This document shows, piece after piece, positions 26,592 to 34,747 of a stretch of DNA of 64,000 nucleotides (position 1 is the stretch's first letter; each line of letters opens with the position of its first letter). The stretch covers positions 369,134 to 433,133 of the forward strand of contig JAXMAZ010000003.1 in assembly GCA_046350115.1 (NCBI GenBank). The letters are read 5' to 3'. The notes below the pieces were generated by a model. The model ran no database searches and was not told the origin of the DNA. It saw nothing but the letters and a program-made list of their open reading frames with translations. Made by a program: the position numbers and the translations under genes. The stretch is from JAXMAZ01 sp046350115 (GTDB taxonomy: Bacteria; Planctomycetota; Planctomycetia; Gemmatales; Gemmataceae).

Positions 26592-27944
26592 ATGCCCGTC
26601 GACGCCATCGCCCGGTATCACGACCTGCTGGCCACCGGCAACCTGGCCGTGGATTCGCAGGCCCAGCTCGACCTCAACTCCAGCAGGCCCGCGGGTTGTA
26701 TTTCGGCGACCGGCCAACCTGCTCGGTGTTGCGGCCGCGGTTCCTGACGGTGGATCAGTACCGCTTCCTCCGCGACCGGGTGGCGGTCCTGCTGCCGGCG
26801 TTCCAGGCGGCCTACGATCGTGCTCGCCGACCCGGTGTTCCGTCGGCAGGTCCGGCTGAAGGACTGGGAGGAGCACCTCCTCGACGTCGATCCGGGGTTC
26901 CCCCACCCCAGCCCGACCAGCCGGTTCGACTCGTTCTTCGTGTCCGAGGGCGAGTTAAAGTTCACCGAGTTCAACACCGAGACCCCGGCCGGGGCCGGGT
27001 ACTCGGACGCGCTTGCCGACGTGTTCTACGGGCTGCCGGCGTTCCAGGAGTTCCAGCGGCACTACCACTGCTTCCCGATCCCGGCCAAACCCGGCGTCCT
27101 GCACGCCTTATTGGACAGCTACCACACCTGGCGGGGGGTCCGCACGGACCCGCCGCGGATCGCCATCCTCGACTGGCGGGAGGTGCCGACGTTCAGCGAG
27201 TTCGTCCTCTTCTACGACTACTTCAAGAGCATGGGCGTGGAGGCCCGGAACGTCGACCCGCGGGACGTGGAGTACACCGACGGCCGGCTCATGTCCGGCG
27301 ACTACCACATCACCCTCATTTATAAGCGGGTGCTCATCTCCGAGCTGGTCGAGCGGGGCGGGCTGGACCACCCGGTCGTCCGGGCGGTGCGGGACGGGAA
27401 CGTGTGCATGGTGAACTCGTTCCGCTGCAAGGTGCTGTTCAAGAAGGCCAGCTTCGCGGTCGTCACCGACGAGCGGAACGCCGACCTGTTCACCGCCGAC
27501 CAGCACCGGGCCATCGCCGAGCACATCCCCTGGACCCGCGTGGTCGAAGAGCGAAAAACCAGGTTCGAAGGCCAGGAGATCGACCTGGTGCCGTTCGTCC
27601 GCCGGAACAAGGACCGGTTCGTCTTGAAGCCGAACGACGACTACGGCGGGAAGGGGATCGTCCTCGGCTGGACGGTCGATCAGCCGACCTGGGAGGCGGC
27701 CGTCCAAACCGCCCTCGCCGACCCCTACGTCGTCCAGCAACGGATCCGGCTGCCGAGCGAGCCGTTCCCGAGCGTCCACGGCGGCCAGTTGCACGTCCTC
27801 GGCCGGCTGGTGGACACCAACCCGTATGTCGCCTTCGGGTCGGTCATGCACGGCTGCCTGACCCGGATCAGCACCGAGGAGCTGGTGAACGTCACCGCCG
27901 GCGGCGGGTCGACGGTGCCGACGTTCCTGATCGAGAAGCGATGA
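26592..27944 (+). pseudogene. Circularly permuted ATP-grasp ligase, two frameshifts near the 5' end
   Basis: From ATG 26592 the reading is MPVDAIARYHDLLATGNLAVDSQAQLDL; frames change near 26690 and again near 26815. From 26820 to the stop the 374 codons are open: QVRLKDWEEHLLDVDPGF, FVSEGELKFTEFNTETPAGAGYSDALA (typical of COG2308-like permuted ATP-grasps), DWREVPTFSEFVLFYDYF, IYKRVLISELVE, VNSFRCKVLFKKASFAVVTDE, RFVLKPNDDYGGKGIVLG (nucleotide loop), and NVTAGGGSTVPTFLIEKR at the end. It should catalyse carboxylate-amine ligation; the exact substrate is unknown. It is followed after 73 bases by a GCS2-type ligase. The second frameshift is the last one in the indel-rich tract. Confidence 0.8.
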
Positions 27945-28017
27945 GCCGTCGGGCTATCTTTCTGGCCGCCGGCCGCCCATAATCGCGGCACCTCTCAGCC
28001 CACCGTCCGGAGCGGTC

Positions 28018-29127
28018 ATGCAAGCCCCGTCGCTCACCATCGGCATCGAGGAGGAGTACCAGATCATCGACCCGGCGACCGGGGAGTTGAAGTCGTACAT
28101 CACGCAGATCCTGGAAGACGGCAAGCTGATCCTGAAGGAGCAGATCAAGGCCGAGCTGCACCAGTCGATGGTCGAGGTCGGCACGGACATCTGCAAGACC
28201 CCGGCCGACGCCCGGGCCGAGCTGATCCGCCTCCGCCGCGGGGTGGCCGAGCTGGCCGGCCGGCACGGGCTGGTGATCGCCGCCGCCGGGACGCACCCGT
28301 TCAGCAACTGGGAGAAGCAGGAGATCACCCCGTTCGAGCGGTATCTCGGGGTGAAGCAGGACATGGCCGACCTGGCCCAACAACTGCTGATCTTCGGCAC
28401 CCACGTCCACATCGGGATCGAGGACAAGGACTTCCTGGTCGACGCCATGAACGTCGCCCGGTACTTCGCCCCGCACGTCCTCTGCCTGTCCACCAGCTCG
28501 CCGTTCTGGATCGGCCGGAACACCGGGCTGAAGTCGTACCGGTCGATCGTCTTCCGCAACTTCCCGCGGTCCGGCATCCCGCCCCGGTTCGGCTCCTGGG
28601 CGGAGTACGACGGCATGGTCGAGACGATGGTCAAGACCCGGTGCCTCCCGGACGGGTCGAAGATCTGGTACGACGTCCGGCCGAACCACCGGTATCCGAC
28701 GCTCGAGTTCCGCATCTGCGACGTGTGCACCCGGGTGGACGAGGCGGTGTGCATCGCGGCCATCTTCCAGGCGATCATCGCCAAGCTGTGGAAGCTGCGG
28801 CGGGACAACCTGACCTTCCGCGTGTACCCGACCGAGCTGGTCGAGGAGAACAAGTGGCGGGCGGTGCGGTACGGGCTGGACGGCAAACTGCTCGACCTGG
28901 GCAAGCAGAAAGAGGTGCCGGTCCGCGACCTGATCCACGAGATGATCGACTGGTTCCTGCGGGACGTGATCGACGAGCTGGGCACTCGCAAGGAGGTCGA
29001 GTACGCCTACAAGATCATGGACGGCGGGAGCGGGGCCGACCGCCAGCTCAAGACCTACGCCAAGACCGGCAACCTCCGCACCGTGGTCGATCAACTGGTG
29101 GCCGAGACGAAGGAAGGCGTCTTCTGA
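28018..29127 (+). CDS. GCS2-type carboxylate-amine ligase (YbdK-like)
   Basis: An intact 369-residue member of the glutamate-cysteine ligase family 2. The N-terminal signature is LTIGIEEEYQIIDPATGEL (metal-binding Glu residues). Family motifs follow: QSMVEVGTDICKTPADARAEL, GTHPFSNW, FGTHVHIGIEDKDF, LSTSSPFWIGRNTGLKSYR, RPNHRYPTLEFRICDVCTR and VEENKWRAVRYGLDG. These enzymes use ATP to couple an amino acid carboxylate (often the glutamate gamma group) to an amine. There is no cysteine-specific evidence, so gamma-glutamylcysteine synthesis is not claimed. It is the last enzyme of the ATP-grasp/C26/esterase run on the same strand and is unbroken. Confidence 0.9.
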   Translation: MQAPSLTIGIEEEYQIIDPATGELKSYITQILEDGKLILKEQIKAELHQSMVEVGTDICKTPADARAELIRLRRGVAELAGRHGLVIAAAGTHPFSNWEKQEITPFERYLGVKQDMADLAQQLLIFGTHVHIGIEDKDFLVDAMNVARYFAPHVLCLSTSSPFWIGRNTGLKSYRSIVFRNFPRSGIPPRFGSWAEYDGMVETMVKTRCLPDGSKIWYDVRPNHRYPTLEFRICDVCTRVDEAVCIAAIFQAIIAKLWKLRRDNLTFRVYPTELVEENKWRAVRYGLDGKLLDLGKQKEVPVRDLIHEMIDWFLRDVIDELGTRKEVEYAYKIMDGGSGADRQLKTYAKTGNLRTVVDQLVAETKEGVF

Positions 29128-29130
29128 GAG

Positions 29131-29221
29131 GGGTTTGGGGTTCGGTCGATCACGGCCGGTACAATGCCTGCGTGGGGTGAGTCGCTTTTGACCAGACCCC
29201 AGACCCTAGACCCCAGACCCC
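29131..29221. repeat. Heptamer repeats flanking a short intergenic region
   Basis: GGGGTTTGGGGTTCGG lies just after the GCS2 gene stop. A tandem GACCCCA GACCCTA GACCCCA GACCCCA (about 29193-29221) runs directly into the next ATG at 29222. The two ends are roughly complementary. Similar units occur at 25418-25521. Confidence 0.65.
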
Positions 29222-29644
29222 ATGAAGTTGTTCGAGCGATCCGGGGTGCGGTTCCGCTACCCGTCGAACTGGACCCTGGACACGGACGACGCCGGGGACG
29301 GCTGGACCGTGACGCTGCAAAGTCCGGACACGGCGTTCGCCCTGGTCAGCCTGCGGCCGGACGCCGACGGCCCGGAACAGGTGGCCGAAGAGGCGCTCGC
29401 CGCCCTGAAGGCCGAGTACCCCGGGCTGGAGCCGACCGACACAACGGGCACGGTAGCCGGGGCGCCGGCCGTCGGCCACGACATCGACTTCCTGACCCTG
29501 GACACCACAATCACCTGCTGGACCCGGTGCATCGACACGACCGCCGGGCCGCTCCTGGTGATGGGTCAGGTGAGCGACTACGACCGGGACCAGAACGAGC
29601 CGGTGCTGCGGGCCGTGTTCGCCTCGGTCGAGCTGGACGAGTGA
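29222..29644 (+). CDS. Hypothetical protein (140 aa)
   Basis: A compact, acidic cytoplasmic protein with no signal peptide: KLFERSGVRFRYPSNWTL, TVTLQSPDTAFALVSLRPDA, VAEEALAALKAEYPGLE, then GAPAVGHDIDFLTLDTTITC and GPLLVMGQVSDYDRDQNEP. The layout (beta strands, then a helix, then strands) recalls PsbP/DUF1795-like folds but I cannot confirm it. ATG 29222 follows directly after a heptamer repeat and lacks a clear ribosome site. The next gene starts one base after its stop codon. Function unknown. Confidence 0.7.
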   Translation: MKLFERSGVRFRYPSNWTLDTDDAGDGWTVTLQSPDTAFALVSLRPDADGPEQVAEEALAALKAEYPGLEPTDTTGTVAGAPAVGHDIDFLTLDTTITCWTRCIDTTAGPLLVMGQVSDYDRDQNEPVLRAVFASVELDE

Positions 29645-29645
29645 C

Positions 29646-29843
29646 GTGCGGACCGCCGCCGCGGTGATGGCCGGGTTGGCCGCCTGCGACCTGGTCGCGG
29701 TCGGTCTGCTGGCCGCGGTCGTCTGGTCCGAGTCCCGCCGGTTCGGCCGCCCGGCGACACGGCCGGCCCTGGCCCTGGCCGTCGTCGGGCTGCTCGGTCT
29801 GGCCCTGTTGTACGGGGCCGTCTGGCTCCTCCTGTCCGGTTGA
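29646..29843 (+). CDS. Small membrane protein (65 aa)
   Basis: Starts at GTG 29646, one base after the upstream stop. It has two hydrophobic helices (AAAVMAGLAACDLVAVGLLAAVVW and ALALAVVGLLGLALLYGAVWLLL) separated by a short basic loop (SESRRFGRPATR). It has the compact size and gene spacing of a translationally linked small gene between a hypothetical protein and pncB (5 bases to the pncB ATG). Function unknown. Confidence 0.6.
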   Translation: MRTAAAVMAGLAACDLVAVGLLAAVVWSESRRFGRPATRPALALAVVGLLGLALLYGAVWLLLSG

Positions 29844-29848
29844 CCCCC

Positions 29849-31321
29849 ATGTCCGACAGCGACCCGTTCGCCGCCAAGCGCGAGGCCATGCGGGCCGAGT
29901 TCTTCGACAAGCTGTTCCTGCTCGGCGGGTGGCTCGGCGGCACCGACACGTACAAGCGGACCATGTGGGCCGCCGTCCCGGACATCGCCCTGCTGCCGGC
30001 CGGGTACTCGCTCACCTTCCGCAAGCCGCTGCCGGAGCCGGGGGCCGGCAACCAGCTCGTCATGGCCGGCCACGAGGCGATGCTCGCCCAGTGGTTCCGC
30101 CGGCCGCTGAATCGCACCGACATCGAACTCGCCCGCCGGTGGTTCGCGGAGCGGGCCAACGTCCGGGTGTTCCCGCACTAGGTCTGGGACGCGGTCCTCG
30201 CCGCCCAGCCGGGCGAGAACATCCACCTGCCCATCGACGTGTGGGGCTTCCCCGGCGGGCAGACGTTCCTGGCCGGGGTGCCGTGCCTGGTGTTTGAAGG
30301 CATGGGCGGGGTGGTGTCGTACCTGGAGCCGGCCATGTGCCGGTACTTCGCCCCGGTCATCCAGGCGACCAAGGGCCGGCTGATGAAGCTGGCCACCCCG
30401 CGGGACGCCGAGTTCGGCCTGCGGTCCGCGCCCACCGAAGTGAGCAACCTGATCCTGCTGCTCGCCCGGTACGTCGGCGGCGGCGGACAGCTCACCTCGA
30501 ACGACACGGCCGAGTTCCTCTACCCGGACCTGTTCAAGTCGATCGGCACCATCGGCCATGAGATGATGTGCGCCGCCCAGAGCTTCGACCGTACCCTGGC
30601 CGACGCCGAGTACGAGATGATGGACCGGTTCGTCACCCGGATGGGCACCGCGTCCCTGTTGTGCGACCTGGTGGATGCCGAGACGGTCGGGCTGGAGAAC
30701 GCCCTCAAGGTGATCCGCGATCACCCGGAGACGGACCGTGTCGGGGTGCGGGTGGACAGCGGGGACATCAAGGGGCAGTGCGTCCTGTACTTCAAGCAGA
30801 TGCGCTCGGCCGGGATCGAACCCCGGCTGATCGTGTTCGAGGACGAGGTGAACCCGGAGCAGGTGCGGGAGGTGTACGACGTGTTCCGGCGGTTCACCGG
30901 GGCGGAGCCGACCATGCTGTTCCCCGGGGCCGGCGGGTACTGGTGGCGGCTGGTCCACCGGGACACCCTGGCCGCCGCGTTCAAGCGGACCGCCACCGCC
31001 GAGCACCCGAACATCAAGTTCAGCAACTCGCCCGGCAAGGAGTCGATCCCCGGCTACCTGCGGGTGTACGCTCGCGGGGACGTGCTGTTGGTGGCCGACG
31101 CGTCCGAGCACATCGACGGCGAGCCGCTGTTCGTGAAGCTGGTGGAGCAGGGGCGGGTGGTGTACGACGAGAGTTTCCAGGAGCAGGCAGCGCGGGCTGA
31201 CCGCACCTGGGGCCGATACAGCCGGTGGGAGTTATCGCCGGTGGTGCAGGGGTATTTGGACCGCTTCCGGACGATGCGAGCGGCCGAGGTGAAGGCGGCG
31301 AAACGGCGGCTCGGCGGATAG
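29849..31321 (+). pseudogene. pncB: Nicotinate phosphoribosyltransferase interrupted by an in-frame amber codon
   Basis: One frame of 491 codons from ATG 29849 reads SDSDPFAAKREAMRAEFFDK, GTDTYKRTMWAAVPDIALLP, GYSLTFRKPLPEPGAGNQL, ERANVRVFPH, then TAG at 30179-30181, then VWDAVLAAQPGENIHLP, DVWGFPGGQTFLAGVPCLVFEG, and later VGVRVDSGDIKGQC, ANPEQV-type VNPEQVREVYDVF and FSNSPGKESIPGYLRVYA. The homology is continuous across the stop, so GAG or a similar codon has become TAG. The enzyme makes nicotinate mononucleotide from nicotinate and PRPP for NAD salvage. Restart at ATG 30239 would lose the N-terminal domain. nadE follows on the same strand. Confidence 0.82.
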
Positions 31322-31354
31322 AATTTGGTGCGGCACCTGGGTGGAAGTCCCACC

Positions 31355-31425
31355 GGGCCGCCACGGAGTGCGGCCCTACCCGGGCGGCGACTCCGATGGT
31401 GTAGGGGCCGCCTCCGTGGCGGCCC
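31355..31425. repeat. Palindrome with inward CCCTAC/GTAGGG motifs
   Basis: GGGCCGCCACGGAGTGCGGC-CCTAC (31355-31379) pairs with GTAGG-GGCCGCCTCCGTGGCGGCCC (31401-31425). It lies between pncB and nadE. The CCCTAC/GTAGGG motif is at the inner end here, while in the other family members it is at the outer end. Confidence 0.75.
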
Positions 31426-31482
31426 GCGGCGACATCGCCCCGATGCAATCCCTTGAGACCGGCTAAGCCGGACCACCTGTTT

Positions 31483-33720
31483 ATGCCCCCTCACGGCTTC
31501 CTCCGCGTCGCGGCCTGCTCCCCGGAACTGCGGGTAGCCGACTGCCGGTTCAACGCCGAGCGGACGCTCGACCTGCTCCGACAGGCGGAGGACATCGGGG
31601 CCGACCTGGCCGTGTTCCCGGAGATGGGGCTGGCCGGGTACACCTGCCACGACCTGTTCCACGACCACACCCTCCAGCGGGCGGCCGTCGCCGCTCTCGA
31701 AACGCTGCTGTCCGCGGCCGACATGTGCTTCGGCGGGGTCGGGGTGGTCGGGCTGCCAGTCGCCGCCGATGGCCGGCTGTTCAACGCCGCGGCCGTGTTC
31801 AAGGGCGGCAAGCTGCTCGGTGTCGTGCCGAAGACGTACCTGCCGAACTACAAGGAGTTTTACGACGCCCGGTATTTCGCTCCCGCCACGGCGGCCGTGT
31901 CGGACACGATCAGCCTGGCCGGCCAGCGGGTGCCGTTCGGCACCGACGTGCTATTCGAGTGTGAGTCGGCCGACGGGTTCGTCCTGGGCGTAGAGATTTG
32001 CGAAGACCTGTGGACGCCAGTTCCGCCAAGCTCGCTGCAAGCCCTCGCCGGGGCGACCGTGGTGGCCAACCTGTCGGCCAGCAACGAGACAATCGGCAAG
32101 GCGGCGTACCGCAAGCAGTTGGTCGCCGGGCAGTCGGCCCGGTGTCTGGCCGGGTATGTGTACGCCGGGGCCGGGCCGGGTGAATCGACGCAAGACCTGC
32201 TGTTCGGCGGACACTGCCTGATAGCCGAGAACGGCACCCTACTCGCCGACTCGCCGCGGTTCCGCCGGGACGGGCACTTCGTCGCTGCCGACATCGACCT
32301 CGACCGGCTGCACCGCGAGCGGGTGATGACGAACAGCTTCCACGGCGGCGGCCGCGACCCCCGGCTGATCGCCCCGTTCCGCCGGGTGCGGTTCAGCCTG
32401 CCGGCCCGGACCGATAGACGGCCGACCCTCATGCGGACGGTGGACCCGCACCCGTTTGTCCCGTCCGACCCGGCCACCCTGCGGGAGCGGTGCGAGGACA
32501 TCTTCCACACCCAGGTCGGCGGGCTGGCCAAGCGGCTCGACCACATCGGCCGGCCGCCGGTCGCCATCGGGGTGTCCGGCGGGCTGGACTCGACGCTCGC
32601 CCTACTGGTCGTCTGCAAGACGCTCGACCTGCTCGGCGAGCCGCGGGAGAAGGTGAAGGCGCTGACGCTCCCCGGGTTCGGCACCACCGTCCGGACCAGG
32701 GGGAACGCTCACGCCCTGATGCGGGCGCTCGGGTTGTCCGCCCGCGAGGTGGACATCCGACAGATCTGCTTCGACGAGATGCGGGCGCTCGACCACGCCC
32801 CGTTCGGTGTCCCGATGGACGGGCTGATGGCCGAGACGCTGGCCGCCAAGCTCCGCGACCTGCCGCCGGACCGCCGCAGCGACCTGACGTTCGAGAACGT
32901 CCAGGCTCGGGTCCGCACGTCGCTGCTGATGAACACCGGGTTCGTGGTCGGCACCGGCGACCTGTCCGAGCTGGCCCTCGGCTGGTGTACGTACAACGCC
33001 GACCACATGAGCATGTACAACCCGAACGTCGGGGTGCCGAAGACGCTGGTCAAGTTCCTGGTGCGGTGGGCGGCCGAGAACGAGTTCGACGGGCCGGTCC
33101 GGGACACCCTGCTGGACGTGGTGGCGACCGAGATCTCGCCGGAGCTGCTGCCGGTCGCCGCGGACGGGGCGGGGCAGGCGACCGAGTCGAGCGTCGGCCC
33201 GTACGAGCTGGTGGACTTCTTCCTGTACCACTTCCTGCGGTTCGGTACGCCGCCGGAGAAAATCCTGTTCCTGGCGTCGCACGCCAAGTTCGACCGCGAC
33301 TACCCGGCGGACGTGGTGCGGAAGTGGCTGCGGGAGTTCCTGCGGCGGTTCTTCGCCAACCAGTTCAAGCGGTCGTGCCTGCCGGACGGGCCTAAGGTCG
33401 GGTCGGTGACGCTCTCCCCCCGCGGCGACTGGCGGATGCCGAGCGACGCCTCCGCCCGTGCATGGCTGGAAGGAATGGCCCGCTGGTACGCAGACTTCGA
33501 CGCAGATGAAAACCGGATCGGAAACACAGTTCTAAATTCTTATCCGGCTTTCATCTGCGTCGAAGTCTGCGTACTCAGCGGGCCATTCCTTATCTCTGGT
33601 AGATGGGCAGGTAGTTCGCCGGGACGGACAGGACGAGGACGGCGATGGCCGTCTGGTACGCCGGGCCGACCCCCTCCTCGCGGCGCTCCAGCCAGTACCC
33701 GCTGGCCTTCTGGTAGCTGA
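31483..33720 (+). CDS. nadE: Glutamine-dependent NAD+ synthetase, with an aberrant C-terminal extension
   Basis: Residues 1-270 form a nitrilase-type glutaminase: VAACSPELRVADCRFN, LAVFPEMGLAGYTC (Glu), VVPKTYLPNYKEFYDARYF (Lys), VLGVEICEDLW (Cys) and YVYAGAGPGESTQDL. Residues 340-660 form the synthetase: PVAIGVSGGLDSTLALLVV (P-loop), TLPGFGTTVRTRGNAHAL, VQARVRTSLLMN, GTGDLSELALGWCTYN and RRFFANQFKRSCLPDGPKV. It makes NAD from nicotinate adenine dinucleotide using glutamine. The family normally ends soon after SDASARAWL. Here the frame continues about 75 codons, first through an inverted repeat (33470-33591) and then antisense to the next gene, so the last part is unlikely to be native sequence. 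ATG 31483 is the first good start. Confidence 0.92.
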   Translation: MPPHGFLRVAACSPELRVADCRFNAERTLDLLRQAEDIGADLAVFPEMGLAGYTCHDLFHDHTLQRAAVAALETLLSAADMCFGGVGVVGLPVAADGRLFNAAAVFKGGKLLGVVPKTYLPNYKEFYDARYFAPATAAVSDTISLAGQRVPFGTDVLFECESADGFVLGVEICEDLWTPVPPSSLQALAGATVVANLSASNETIGKAAYRKQLVAGQSARCLAGYVYAGAGPGESTQDLLFGGHCLIAENGTLLADSPRFRRDGHFVAADIDLDRLHRERVMTNSFHGGGRDPRLIAPFRRVRFSLPARTDRRPTLMRTVDPHPFVPSDPATLRERCEDIFHTQVGGLAKRLDHIGRPPVAIGVSGGLDSTLALLVVCKTLDLLGEPREKVKALTLPGFGTTVRTRGNAHALMRALGLSAREVDIRQICFDEMRALDHAPFGVPMDGLMAETLAAKLRDLPPDRRSDLTFENVQARVRTSLLMNTGFVVGTGDLSELALGWCTYNADHMSMYNPNVGVPKTLVKFLVRWAAENEFDGPVRDTLLDVVATEISPELLPVAADGAGQATESSVGPYELVDFFLYHFLRFGTPPEKILFLASHAKFDRDYPADVVRKWLREFLRRFFANQFKRSCLPDGPKVGSVTLSPRGDWRMPSDASARAWLEGMARWYADFDADENRIGNTVLNSYPAFICVEVCVLSGPFLISGRWAGSSPGRTGRGRRWPSGTPGRPPPRGAPASTRWPSGS
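33470..33591. repeat. Near-perfect 50-bp inverted repeat spanning the nadE 3' end
   Basis: AAGGAATGGCCCGCTGGTAC and on (33470-33519, including GCAGACTTCGACGCAGATGA) is the complement of 33541-33591 with one inserted base. The loop is about 21 bases. It occupies the space between the convergent nadE and prenyltransferase-like genes; the right arm ends at the stop codon of the latter. Confidence 0.88.
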
Positions 33721-34585
33721 GCAGCAGCACCCGCATCCGGGTGTAATAGTCCTTCCACGCCTTGCCGCCGAACTGGTGGATGGCGTGGGCGGCGTAGTAG
33801 TGGCCGTACCAGAAGTACTGCTCGTCGTCCCGGCGGTTCATCAGGAACTCGACCCCGCGGGCCACCTGCCGGGACTCGTACTGCCCGCCCAACTGCAGCA
33901 CGCACACCCCGGCTGCCGTGCGAGCGAATCCCGGTCCGCCGTTCCGCGGCTGATAGCGGTAGCCGCCGGACCCGTCGGCACACCGGTCGATGTACCGCAG
34001 CGCCTTCTCGATGGTCGAGTCGGGGACGTGTAGCCCGCTGTCCTTGGCCCCGCGGAGGGCCATCACTTGCATGATCGTGACCGAGATGTCGGCGTCGTTG
34101 TCCCCCGGCTGATACCGCCACCCGCCCTCCGGGTTCTGGCTGCGGACGATCAGATCCACGGCCTTTTTCAGACCCCGGCGGACTTCCTCGTCCGGGGTCA
34201 TGCCGTACACCTGGGTGAGCGCGAGCGTCGCCATCCCGTGGTGGTACATCTTGCCGCCGTGCGGGCCGACCAGATACCCGTCGGCCCGCTGGGAGGCGAG
34301 CAGGAACCGGACCGCCTTGGCGACCGACTCGCCGAACGGCCCCTGGTTCGGCAGGTGGCCGTTGGCCAGGTAGGCGAGGACGGCGAACGACGTGACGGCC
34401 GTGTCCCCCGGGGCGTCGCTGCTGGTCTTCCACGACCCGTCGGCCGACTGCTGCCGCTTTAGCCAGTTGAGGGCGCGGTCGACCGCCGCCTTGGTGCGGT
34501 CGTCCATCCGCACCCCCTCGTCCGCCCGGGCGGTGGCGGCAACGACGGCCAGAGCGACGAGGGCGGCAAATGTGAGGCGGATCAT
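33590..34585 (-). CDS. Exported prenyltransferase/squalene-oxidase repeat protein (331 aa)
   Basis: A signal peptide (MIRLTFAALVALAVVAATARA) is followed by alpha/alpha-barrel repeats of the terpene-cyclase/prenyltransferase-beta type: AVDRALNWLKRQQSADGSW, AVRFLLASQRADGYL, AVDLIVRSQNPEGGWRYQP, ALRYIDRCADGSGGYRYQP, GVEFLMNRRDDEQYFWYGHYYAAHA. No DxDD cyclase motif is visible, so it is probably a binding or structural repeat protein rather than a cyclase. ATG 34585 has AGGAGAG six bases upstream. It is the last gene of the MoxR operon-like run, separated from the coiled-coil gene by a nested palindrome. Such proteins are frequent in planctomycetes with unknown roles. Confidence 0.83.
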   Translation of the reverse strand: MIRLTFAALVALAVVAATARADEGVRMDDRTKAAVDRALNWLKRQQSADGSWKTSSDAPGDTAVTSFAVLAYLANGHLPNQGPFGESVAKAVRFLLASQRADGYLVGPHGGKMYHHGMATLALTQVYGMTPDEEVRRGLKKAVDLIVRSQNPEGGWRYQPGDNDADISVTIMQVMALRGAKDSGLHVPDSTIEKALRYIDRCADGSGGYRYQPRNGGPGFARTAAGVCVLQLGGQYESRQVARGVEFLMNRRDDEQYFWYGHYYAAHAIHQFGGKAWKDYYTRMRVLLLSYQKASGYWLERREEGVGPAYQTAIAVLVLSVPANYLPIYQR

Positions 34586-34595
34586 CGGCACTCTC

Positions 34596-34737
34596 CTCGT
34601 TCCCACGCTCTGCGTGGGAACGGGCAGGCGTGACGCTCCGCGTCACGAGTCGTCGGTAAGGGGCCATCATCACCGTCGGGATTCACGCGACGCGGAGCGT
34701 CGCCCACGTGCATTCCCACGCAGAGCGTGGGAACGAG
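34596..34737. repeat. Compound palindrome built from two GTTCCCACGC units
   Basis: CCTCGTTCCCACGCTCTGCG-TGGGAACG at 34596-34623 and ATTCCCACGCAGAGCGTGGG-AACGAG at 34712-34737 flank inner palindromes (GCGTGACGCTCCGCGTCACG near 34628 and CGACGCGGAGCGTCG near 34688). The whole interval is intergenic, between the coiled-coil gene and the prenyltransferase-like gene. Confidence 0.85.
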
Positions 34738-34747
34738 GGCAGGGGGG

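Noticed and set aside
30179..30181. Amber codon as programmed recoding (pyrrolysine or read-through)
   Set aside because: No pyl genes or structure are visible, and this position is not a known recoding site in the family.
29150..31111. 653-codon open frame on the minus strand opposite pncB
   Set aside because: No recognisable domain; composition is that of an antisense frame in GC-rich DNA, while the plus frame encodes pncB.
30239..31321. A separate shorter gene starting at ATG 30239 after the amber codon
   Set aside because: The similarity is continuous across the stop, and the N-terminal domain of the enzyme would be missing; it is one gene with a nonsense codon.
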